From positions 2,108,001-2,172,000 of the forward strand of contig CAUWAG010000008.1 of the NCBI GenBank assembly GCA_963556695.1: a stretch of DNA of 64,000 nucleotides, given 5' to 3'. Positions 34,793-43,909 of the stretch are shown here, one piece after another; the first letter of the stretch is position 1, and every line of letters starts with the position of its first letter. A model generated the notes under the pieces. It did no database searches. It was not told the origin of the DNA and saw only the letters and a program-made list of their open reading frames with translations. The position numbers were made by a program, and so were the translations under genes. Origin of the DNA: Anthostomella pinea (lineage: Eukaryota > Ascomycota > Sordariomycetes > Xylariales > Xylariaceae).

Positions 34793-35247
34793 CTAGCTCG
34801 TTCCTGAGCAGCCAACAAAGTTGTTTCCGCTGGCGCCGGTGTGAGTAATCGCGCCGGCTTGCTTGCCAGAAGTGGTGATGATAACACGGTCCGCACCGGG
34901 ACTACCTAAAGGGGCGTTAGATACTTAGCTGTAAAATGAATGCAGGAAAACCAGAGAAAGCTGCTCTTACCGCCAGTGTACACGCCGCTCTTCAGAATTG
35001 GGAATTCAAGGTAAGGCCCGCTCACGGGAAAGCTGAAACCTTCGTAGTTGTTGTACGTGTGTGGGTAGTCGTCGGCGTCAGTGCCGGCCTGGTAGTAGGA
35101 GTAGGCTTTCTGCGAAGCCGAGTTGACTTGAGCGGCCGTGTAGGAGTTGGAGCCACAGGTCGTTGCGGCGCGCTCCTCGAGAACGGGAGCGGCGATGACG
35201 GGCGAAAGGAGGGCCACCAGGGCCAGGGCAGAGGTGAAGAACTGCAT
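34793..35247 (-). CDS. Secreted guanyl-specific ribonuclease, RNase T1/N1 family
   Basis: Exons are 34971-35247 and 34793-34905, with a 65-bp intron (donor GTAAGA, acceptor TAG); the product has 129 residues. [20 protein letters not shown] is a signal peptide, followed by a short pro-segment (PVLEERA) and a mature domain of about 100 residues starting [13 protein letters not shown]. The T1 active-site set is present in order: Tyr and His in [11 protein letters not shown], Glu in YLEFPI, Arg in GADRVII and the second His in [13 protein letters not shown]-terminal Cys pairs with the N-terminal one. RNase T1 enzymes cut single-stranded RNA after G in the extracellular space. Small secreted RNases of this family have been discussed as effectors in plant-associated fungi; whether that applies here is open. 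Confidence 0.93.
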
Positions 35248-36680
35248 TTTGAACGGAAGATGCTGACAAGTCACTGCTAACGAATGAAGATGACTGCGAG
35301 GCTCTGGTAGGTGGAAGTAGTGGCGCGTACGAGTTCCTCAAAGCAACTGGCTTGGAACAGGAGCGGCCAGGGACCTATATATGCTCGTCCCTGACTATAT
35401 GCCGTTGCTGTCGCGAACTTCCTGTCGCGAACTTCCTGTCTAAGAAGGTTGCCTTTGGCGGTAGTATTCGAGAGTCAGACTCGATTCTAGGCTCCCGTAT
35501 CCATTACCCACATCAGCAACGAATTCGTTAGCACGTGGCTAATCGCTGCTCGGGCACCGGCAAGTCGATATCGCGATAGGCCCAAAATGGAAGGTCGACG
35601 CCAAGCAGTGCAACGTTGGAGAGGAACGTGCGATTAAGGTTGGCGGAGGATTTCAGATAGCCTATAGCCGCTTGCTTCTAGGGTCAGATGAGAACAGTCG
35701 GGGGCCGGACGGATTGAGCTGCGCCAAGCGTCCTGGGCCACCACCGTTGCGACTCCATCGGCGCCCTCCGATGCCACGGGGTTGACGATACCCCGGAACG
35801 CCGGTCAATGCTTTGAAAGGAGCGTTGGGTCGCAACAACGTATATCATATTCTCGAAAAGGGCGAAAAATAGATACACAGAATATACACAGACGATAATA
35901 GGGGTAATAGCTATTGGAGCCGTTGCGAACTCGTCTCGGTACCTAGCACCTCATCAGGTGTATAGATTAGGGTGGTAGTACACTGTCGCTTGTCTCCAGA
36001 GTATGCAACTGTATTCCTAGCGGTCCAGTATCTCGTAAGTGTCTGAGGATAAGAGGTTGCCATAGCGTATTGGGGCCGCTCAGCGGTGACTATGAAGTGA
36101 TGTTACTGTCAAATGACTACCTACTATGGATATTCATTCTGACACTTCTGCGTATGCCTTAAACCCCACATCTTGGATCTTCCTTCCAAGAGAACGCCTT
36201 GTCTTAAGGTGGGAACCCTTTTAGAACGCGTTGGACTGTGCCGTTGCATGGCCCTGACACCAGTTTTAGGCTTCCCTCGGGTTGTTAGAGACCGAAAATC
36301 AACCAGTCATTCTCGGAACATTGAAAATTACTCCATAATACTTGCTGTAGCCGGTAATTTCAGTATGAATCAAGATCCGGGATCGCCAATGCAGCTATAA
36401 TCTGACGGGGATTGCTGGTATTTCCAAGCTGAGGATGAGGGGAAATCGCGGGGAAGGCCACTCCTATGTCTTTTATGGAGTCATGCCAAGCGACATCGAC
36501 AGCAGCAGGGGGCTCTGGTAAGCAACTTGAAGATAGAACGTAAAAGCATCACTTGGTTTCCGGAGTGGTACAGATATCCCACTGTTATTTGTCTTTGCCG
36601 AAGACTTCACCCCACTCGTCTATCATTACCAGATACCCTTGGCCAATACTCTGCCGTCCTTCGTATTTCGGATTCCAAGT
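35248..36680. other. Intergenic, divergent promoters
   Basis: 1.4 kb between two divergently transcribed secreted-enzyme genes. A near-tandem duplication, CGCGAACTTCCTGTC, occurs at about 35410-35440. No gene is seen. Confidence 0.5.
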
Positions 36681-39600
36681 ATGCGAAACACGTTGTCTCT
36701 GCTCTTGGGATGGCTGGTACTTTGCTCGGCATTGTTGGAGGAGCAGTTGGTATCCTTTGATTTCAGCAGCGACTCTGTCCCACTCCACAATGCTTCAATA
36801 CTATACTCGTCGGATGACCCTGTCGGTGTTCAGAATGCAGCCAACAGTCTAGCTGGCGACTTCGAGCAAATTACCGGTAACCGGCCGTCTGTGATCAGTC
36901 TAGACCCTGTCAATGTAACAGGTTGTGCTGGATGCAAGGACTATGCAATAATCGCAGCCACTGTCAATTCCGCGTTGCTGAAGCATCTGGTACTGGAAGG
37001 CAAGGTTGATGTGTCTGGAATCGAAGGCAAGTGGGAAACTTTCCAGACGAGCGTCGTCGAAGACCCATTGAATGGTGTCAAGAGAGCTCTGGTTATTGCG
37101 GGAAGCGACAAGCGAGCCGCCGTGTTCGGACTTTACACACTGTCAGAGCAATGTGGACAATCACCGTAAGGCCTTCCCCTTTTTGTTTTGGTATAACTGC
37201 GATGCTGAGCACGACGCAGTTTCCATTGGTGGGCGGACGTTCCAGCTCAGGAACACAGCGAGATATACGCCCTGGCGAAGTCAACCACCCATGGCGAGCC
37301 GAGCGTAAAGTACCGTGGACTGATGATCAACGATGAGGCGCCTGGTTTGACGGGGTGAGTGATATTCAGGCTTAAACCATCGCAATATTTTACTGATGCA
37401 GGACTAGATGGTGGTCAAAGGTGCACGGAGTCGATCACCAGCCGCTCGACAGCGAGTTCTACATGCATGTGTTCGACATGTTACTACGACTCAAGGGCAA
37501 CTTCATGTGGCCGGCGATGTGGGAGTCATCCGTTCCGAGGCCTGGCAACATCTTCTTTACCGACGACCCCAAGAACATGCAGCTTGCCGATGATTATGGC
37601 ATCGTCATGTCCACGAGTCACCACGAGCCGATGCAAAGAGCGACCAACGAGTGGAACGAGACCGAAACAGGCCCCTGGGACTGGACGAAGAACAAAGCAA
37701 ACGTCACGGCCTTCATGGAAGAGGGTGTCCATCGTGCCGCAAAGAACGAGTCGTACTTTACACTCGGGATGCGTGGAGCTGGCGACGGGCCGATTCAAGG
37801 CGACGACCCTGTTGGAATACTCAAGGACGTGTTCCAGACGCAGAGACAGATTTTCAGTGACTACTACGGAAACGCTTCGGCAGCTAACCGTAAGTACCTA
37901 CGGGGATATGATACTAGGATGAGCTGACCACATTCAGAGGTCTGGACGATATACAAGGAGGTGGCGACATACTACGCAGCGGGTCTCCTACCACCAGAGG
38001 ACGTGACTCTTATGTTCACGGATGATAACTGGGGCAACATACAACGCTTACCATTAGCGAACGAGTCAGAAAGGTCCGGTGGCATAGGAGTAAGTTGAAC
38101 TTCAATGGCTTAGTCTTGCCGCCGCGAGTACTTACAACTTGTCCCAGATGTACTATCATCTTGAGTACCTTGGCACCCCGAAAGAGTATAAATGGCAAAA
38201 TACGAACAATCTGGTAGGTGGTTGCAGCAAAAGAGAAACGAGGTTACGAATGCTGAATCAAAGAGTAGCCCAAGGTGTATAAAGAGCTCTACCAGGCCTA
38301 CGAGCGTGGAGCCGATCGAATATGGGTGATCAACGTCGGCGACATCAAACCCCTTGAAGTACCTTTCAGCTTCACCATGCAGCTTGCGTGGAACATGTCG
38401 AGCATCGACTTCGATAACATCCCAGCTTATTTAGAAGCTTTCGCCACGAGAGATTTCGACTCAAAGCACGCTGGCGAGATTGGTTCCATCATGATGGAAA
38501 ATAGCCGCCTTGTTGGTAGACGAAAACACGAGTCTACTCAGTCTGACACCTACTCTGTTCTCCACTATCATGAGAATGAGAGAGTCATAGCGGAATGGAA
38601 GACACTAGCAGACCGAGTAATGGCGGTCCTGGACACTTTGCCGGAAGATCGGCAGCCAGCCTACTGGCACCATGTCCAATACCCGATCGTGGCTGGGTAT
38701 GTCTACCACGCGACGATGCTAGGCCTAGGGAAGAACCAGCAGATCGGGTTCGAGCGAAGGAACTCAGCAAATGACCTTGCAAGCCAAGTCCTTGCCACCT
38801 TTGATCAGGACTTTGATCTCTTGGAACAATACGACAGTATGCTGGATGGAAAATGGGCTGGGATGCTGGCTCAGCCCCATTACGACCAGTACGTGCAGTC
38901 ATACAACAACGACTGGAAAGAGCCCACCAAGGACGCCATCACAGGGCTCTGGTACGTCCAACTCAGGCAGAACGCGACGTATGCCTTTGGAAACCTCGGC
39001 ATCTATGCAGAAAATTGCGAGAGCGCACAACTTCAAGGACGCAGCCTTCCGTCAGCCGATGCTTCGGCACCAACAGATGGCGATTTTGCTCCTACGCTTC
39101 CAATTATGGACCCTTACGGAAAGGGGATCTGGCAAATTGACCTATTCCATAGAGGCGATTATCGAGTGCCCATTGAATGGGAGGTAGACATTCCGTTCGA
39201 TTGGATCACGGTCAGTCCGTCATCTGGAATCGTATCAATGGAGCAGCTGGAGCAACGCCTGAATATTTCGGTGGACTGGTCCGCCGTGCCTGCGAATATG
39301 GACGAAGAGATCGACATGCGCATCAACTTCAACACGCCTCCTTGGTTTGACCTCATTCGTCTGCCTATCATGAATTACCGTGTCCCAGACGACTTTACGG
39401 GGTTCCCAGAGACATCAGGTCTGATATCAATAGAGTCACCGCATTGCCAACGCAAGTCCACGGGCAACGTCACTTTCGAACACATACCTCAGCTCGGCAC
39501 ACGCACCAACTCGGGGTCCTTAGCACTGCGTCCGTACAGCGAAGCGCGGGTTTCGGCTGAAGTAGCACAAGATGCATGGGTTGACTACGACATCTACCTC

Positions 39601-39957
39601 TTCAACGAGTCATCATCGCTCACTGCCACTGTCTATGTCAACGGAGCTCTGGACACCGATCCGACTCTGCCGATGAGCTACTCACTGACACTCGACGGCG
39701 ACGACACGAACACCAACTGGACTCGTCTGCTTGGCGATCCCGACACACCGGGAGCCACGCCACCGGGCTGGCAGACCAGCGTGGCGGACCATGTGTGGAT
39801 GAGGAATGTGACGCTTGGCAATGTGACCGAGGGATCGCATACGCTCAGATGGAGGACCAACTCGCCTGAGGTCTACTTGGAAAAGATCGTGTTGGATACT
39901 AGACAGGGGCTCAAGAGTAGTTACCTAGGACCTCCAGAGACCACCTTGATTAGCTAG
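36681..39957 (+). CDS. GH115 xylan alpha-1,2-glucuronidase, secreted
   Basis: Six exons: 36681-37165, 37220-37354, 37408-37889, 37938-38089, 38148-38213 and 38269-39957; five introns of 48-58 bp. All junctions keep frame, giving 1002 residues, the usual GH115 size. MRNTLSLLLGWLVLCSALLE is a signal peptide. Family blocks include VIAGSDKRAAVFGLYTLSEQ, HWWADVP, SVKYRGLMINDEAPGLTGWW, VHGVDHQPLDSEFYMHVFDM, GNFMWPAMWES, IVMSTSHHEPMQRA, TLGMRGAGDG and MFTDDNWGNIQRLP. A C-terminal beta-sandwich region with many N-glycosylation sequons (NVTF, NESS, NWT, NVTLGNVTEG) follows. The enzyme removes 4-O-methyl-glucuronic acid from internal xylose of glucuronoxylan, so it contributes to plant cell-wall breakdown outside the cell. 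Confidence 0.95.
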
Positions 39958-40461
39958 GGGAGGATACAGGATGACATTCTCTCTACCACCGAATCTGTGG
40001 ACCTTCAGTGGGTGAGCATTGACCGCACCACGTCCAAGAATCGATCGAGTACATAATGATTTGGACAGCACGATAGAAGCGTCAGACGTGCTAATGATTC
40101 GTAGCCCGTCAGGGTAGGGGTCTATCACCGTCCGTTCTAGATATCTGACTTAGACTAGACCACCTATTCAGGGACCTCGAGTATCCCCCTTTACTCCATC
40201 GCATCTCACTGGTTCATTTTGCTTGGCATAGGGGGTAGGTAGAATATGGGCCTTATCTATATCACCCCTCTTGAGGACGATGAGCCTCATTATAAAAATT
40301 GCTATTTAGTCGTCCTATCCACCTCAGGCTTTCTTTTTTGGCCACGTGCGTCTTTGGGAAATTCTTGTTGGGCGCCCACTTATCCTTAGCTCGCTACGCT
40401 GAACATCCAGAAGTCTCCGGATACCCTTCGTTCACCAAGCGAAAGCTTTATTTACTTTAAC

Positions 40462-40537
40462 TAGAATAACCAGTCTGGAATAAGCATTCAGTATGGCTAA
40501 CTGGCTTAGCCCTGCTTATTCTGGGGTGTTTATTCCA
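40462..40537. repeat. 76-bp palindromic repeat, copy 1
   Basis: Arms GGAATAAGCA and TGCTTATTC(T) are inverted repeats around a 26-bp loop. The pairing extends outward (GAATAACCA with TGTTTATTC). The same module occurs in the same orientation at 41972-42048. Confidence 0.75.
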
Positions 40538-40564
40538 TTCATGCGTATGTAGCATTGATATTAG

Positions 40565-40711
40565 CCTACCATCGTGATCGCCCCAGACGCCTGGCAGACG
40601 CCCGTGATATGGGACAGATTCCCGGCCAAACTGAGAGAGGCGGGCTACGTTGTAGAGTACCTATGTAGCTTGGACTTCCGTGGGCGGTTCGGACATACCC
40701 CTTGCGGGTAG
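40565..40711 (+). pseudogene. Fragment of an alpha/beta-hydrolase-like gene
   Basis: Directly after the palindrome, one frame reads PTIVIAPDAWQTPVIWDRFP and LREAGYVVEYL. This resembles the N-terminal strand and oxyanion region of AB-hydrolase_6 proteins (family memory: IVxVPGAWxTPxxW). The frame ends at TAG 40709 and no start codon precedes it. No lipase-type GxSxG follows. Confidence 0.45.
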
Positions 40712-41022
40712 TTACAGCCGAGGATATCGTGGCGATGTTGGGCAATATCTGCCATGGATGATCCTCCGGGTACGAATGCGCTATCCACTCGTATTTCGAG
40801 TCCGTGGAACACTCAAGCCATATACAGGACGATCGCGTCATCTGCGATTCCGAGATGATGCCCCCTTCAAGGATCTCGAAGTTGAAGCGCAATCGAAGTG
40901 GACTGAGGAGATTGAGTTGGTGAGTATGTTCTCTATTCTATGTGGCGCCTAAGGTTTGAACTCAAGAATGCCCAATTCGCTGACTGTTTCCTAAAACATG
41001 AATGCTGTACCCAGTACCTTAT

Positions 41023-41565
41023 TCAGAATGACTCATCGTTGGCCTGGGAATGGCCTCTTTGCTCTTCCGACTCCCGTCTGTCCAGCGCCTCAATGCATCT
41101 CGGTACCGCATCGATGTTCTCCTCTCGCGAGATTCTCATATAGTAGACCGGGCCCAGGTCTCTGACGCGACGGTTCAAATATGCGATGTAACGCCAGAGA
41201 TCCAGATCGTAGATAGCACGACCATCACTGTGAACACAGTCGTTCCGTTCCCACGCGGCGATATTCTGCCTCATGCAGCGGGTGACGTATTCCGAATCGG
41301 AATAAATGGTCAGTCGTAATGGGGGGTTGCCGCTGCGCCTGTTGTCGTATTCGTACAAGGCCCATTCGAGAGCGACGACTATGGCCGTGATTCCTGCTCT
41401 CTGTTCCGTGGGAATGGCACCCCTTCGGTCTAGATAAGCCGTTGTATACCAATAGAGATTGCCTCCCGCAAACATCGAACATGCAGCTACGGCTCCGATG
41501 GCACTCGAACGGGGATAGTCGCGAAAGCCACTACTGACGTAGAAAGTCATGTTGTAGTAGGACAT
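41023..41565 (-). CDS. RNase H-like fold protein with degenerate active site
   Basis: A single-exon frame of 180 residues starts at ATG 41565; the domain begins at MTFYVSSGF, so the second ATG (41550) is an alternative start. The order of elements matches RNase H1: a first strand with glycine-rich turn, AVAACSMFAGGNLYWYTTAY, the helix TEQRAGITAIVVALEWAL, the strand IYSDSEYV, and a C-terminal helix before ENIDAVPRCIEAL. In active enzymes the first strand carries Asp (YTDG) and the helix carries Glu (RAEL). Here those positions read VSSG and RAGI, while the Asp of the third element is kept. The protein is therefore probably not a normal hybrid nuclease. It lies between two copies of a palindromic repeat. 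Confidence 0.65.
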   Translation of the reverse strand: MSYYNMTFYVSSGFRDYPRSSAIGAVAACSMFAGGNLYWYTTAYLDRRGAIPTEQRAGITAIVVALEWALYEYDNRRSGNPPLRLTIYSDSEYVTRCMRQNIAAWERNDCVHSDGRAIYDLDLWRYIAYLNRRVRDLGPVYYMRISREENIDAVPRCIEALDRRESEEQRGHSQANDESF

Positions 41566-41971
41566 GATGGCGATCGGCGGGTCGATCAGAAGGCGTAATT
41601 CGATCGGGAGGTGCTGGCACAGGAGTCAGTTGGTCACATTTACAGCTTTTGTTTGGGTTGCGGACCGTTTGATGCGTGTCAGTCTGGTACGTGACCGTTC
41701 GCCACGTTACCCTGACTTGCTGTTGCTTTCTGTCGGGGTCTCTCAGTAACTCGCAAGTCACCTATAGTTCTGAATCTGGTGATACGATCGGATGGAAGAA
41801 TATGGAAGAATGGGGAGTCAAGTCTACTACATGTAGGTCAGAGGGATTGTGGACGTTGCATTTGCGGTAATGGTAAATAAGGTAGGTCCTCACCTGGGCA
41901 GTCACCTGGGTAGTCACCATGGAGGCGCTACACGGAACCCTCATAAGTCTCCGTACACCGGTAATATCAAA

Positions 41972-42048
41972 TGCGAATAAACACCATGGAATAAGCATTA
42001 GAAATGGCGTATCAAACTAGAGCTGCTTATTCCGGTATGATTATTCCA
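41972..42048. repeat. 77-bp palindromic repeat, copy 2
   Basis: Arms GGAATAAGCA (ending 41997) and TGCTTATTCC (from 42024) are perfect 10-bp inverted repeats. With the outer parts (GAATAAACACCAT and GGTATGATTATTC) the arms reach about 25 bp. The loop is 26 bp and carries ATGGC at the same place as copy 1. Confidence 0.78.
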
Positions 42049-42053
42049 GTATT

Positions 42054-42212
42054 TCGAAGTTGTACGAGGACTTCGAGATGGGGCATGGTTTCGTCGTGTC
42101 CTTCGCGCACTGGCAGGAGTCTCGGGAGGGCGGCGGTTGCAACACGCTTTCGGTCCAACAGCGCGACATATTGGCGAAAGAGTTCAAAGAGAATGGGTAC
42201 TACTGGACTTAA
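42054..42212 (+). pseudogene. Unidentified coding-like fragment next to palindrome copy 2
   Basis: One frame reads KLYEDFEMGHGFVVSFAHWQ and continues to KEFKENGYYWT before TAA at 42210. The composition looks like real protein, but there is no start codon and no family is recognised. It begins six bases after the palindrome, much as the hydrolase fragment follows copy 1. Confidence 0.3.
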
Positions 42213-42593
42213 GAGCTTCAAGAGCGGGCAGAGAAGCGGTTTGGGCCTTCCGCACGGGCTGTCTGATGATTTATCACCCGCCACTGGCTGGTCTTGGCTC
42301 TATCCGATTTCTTAAACGAAATCGATGTTCAATGGCTCAAGACACTACGTGAAGGGCAGAGATGAAGGAGATCAGGAGGTAATCAGCTTTCTGTCCGTAT
42401 TGGTCGCTTCTAACGGTGTTTTTAACAAAGGCGAGGTCCGCCAAAGACATGGCTAGTGAGTAGGTAATCTGAAATCTCGAAAATTGTAGTATTTTACAGC
42501 AAATTCACGTTTCCGTCGTCTCGTCCTGATCGAGGAAAGTGCTTGATGCTGATGATTCTTTAGGCAGCCGACAACGAAGGCAGGAAAGGGCCT

Positions 42594-43735
42594 GTACGCG
42601 TTTTAGCAGAATAGCTAAACCTCTTTACCGTCTTACTGTGGCAACCAAGTACCTATGGACTAAGGAATAGCAGAGAGCCTTTGACAACCTAAAGGATGCC
42701 TTATGCTCAGCTCCCTTGCTCTCATATTTCAAGGAAGCAGCTCCTACCAAGCTGGAAACAGACGCTTCAGATGGTATAATCTCAGCAGCCCTCTCCCAAC
42801 AGGATGAGCAAGACAACTGGCATCCAGTGGCCTATCTGTCGCGAACTATGAATACAACAAAGTGCAACTATCCCATCTATAATAAGGAACTATTGGTAAT
42901 TGTCTATGCCATGCGAGAATAGAACCACATGCTCACTGCCCTTCAACATCCCCTTTCTGTTTTCACAGATTATCAGGTATTCCAGTACTTTGTCACTAAG
43001 CGACAGCTCAATTCTTGACAAGCAGCCTGGAGTGAGGATATCTCGGGCCTGGACTTTATTATCTCTTACCGTCCAGGTAGGGAGAACCTGATAGCTGATA
43101 CTCTATCACGGAAAGCCATAGATCTGGTTACACAGAAGGCCATCAAGAATAAAAGTGGCCGCCAGATCCTCCTACCTGTTAAAAGGTTCAATAGACCCGT
43201 TGACCTGCCTGTGACCGACCCGTCACCTAGTCCAGAGGACAACCTGGTATGTGCCATTGTGGCCACCTTGGAAGCCAACAACCAGGACCCTGACGGTTCT
43301 CTAGAGGGTGTTCAGCTTATTGATGCCATCTTGACAGCCAACCGCTCTTAAGAGACCTTACTTCTTGAGTGTGAAAGAGCTAAACACAGTCAGCAGGATT
43401 ACAGTCTTGTTGATGGCTTGTTGCTGAAAGAGGGACACCTCGTGGTGCCTGATGAGGGGCACCTATACACACGACTTTGTGATGAGATTCATAGACTACC
43501 TTCCCGTGCACACCCTGGTCGGAACAAGATGCGTGCCTTAGTAACAGAGCGTTACTCCTGGCCAGGTATGGGTGCTTTTATAGACCGCTATTGCGCTCAT
43601 TACCCAGAATGTGGCAGAGGTCGCAATTCCCGTCTCAAGCCAGCCGGCTTGCTACAGCCCCTGCCTATACCAGATCGTCCTTGGCAACATGTCTCTATAG
43701 ACTTCAAGACCATGCCAAAAGACAAGCTAGGCTAT
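42594..43735 (+). pseudogene. Element A pol, RNase H and integrase N-terminal part
   Basis: Recognisable pieces are RIAKPLYRLT, the RNase H start (LETDASDGIISAALSQ), NYPIYNKELLVIVYAMRE, DYQVFQYFVTKRQLN and the tail GRENLIADTLSRK. The integrase HHCC region follows (HRLPSRAHPGRNKMRALV, YCAHYPECGRGR) and then PIPDRPWQHVSIDF. In-frame stops interrupt it (TAG after TKE, TAG after AMRE, TGA after LNS, TAA after NRS). All are compatible with C-to-T or G-to-A changes. Confidence 0.85.
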
Positions 43736-43864
43736 TGTCAGAAGGCCAACCATAGGGGGGGGTAAGATGTATGTTGTTCTGCAGAGAGGTGCAGTACTAA
43801 TCAGGCGCGAAGGCCATGTATATGTACACGTATGATCCTTTTGTTCTCAGGATGCTTCCTGACA
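43736..43864 (-). repeat. 3' LTR of element B
   Basis: 129 bp, TGTCAG...CTGACA. The left flank is GCTAT. It contains a run of eight G on the plus strand. Confidence 0.95.
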
Positions 43865-43867
43865 GTA

Positions 43868-43879
43868 CTCCCCTCTTCC
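43868..43879 (-). other. Polypurine tract of element B
   Basis: On the minus strand the sequence is GGAAGAGGGGAG, three bases before the 3' LTR; this is the expected plus-strand primer site. Confidence 0.8.
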
Positions 43880-43909
43880 AAAACCTCATTTGACCGCAAA
43901 TGAGGCGAT

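Larger units (their letters stand above)
39958..41022. other. Transition zone with repeat and gene fragment
   Basis: No intact gene. It contains palindromic repeat copy 1 (40462-40537) and a hydrolase-like fragment (40565-40711). Confidence 0.55.
41566..42593. other. Transition zone before the retrotransposon block
   Basis: Contains palindrome copy 2 and a short coding-like fragment (42054-42212). The rest is non-coding, and the junction with element A is near 42594. Confidence 0.5.

Noticed and set aside
41023..41565. RNase H-like gene as part of retrotransposon element A
   Set aside because: Opposite strand, separate from the truncated 5' end at 42594, and its sequence differs from both gypsy and copia RNase H domains.
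40462..42048. Reading the two palindromes as terminal repeats of one 1.6-kb transposon
   Set aside because: They are in direct, not inverted, orientation and I found no matching target duplication outside them, so a single element is not established; kept only as a finding to test.
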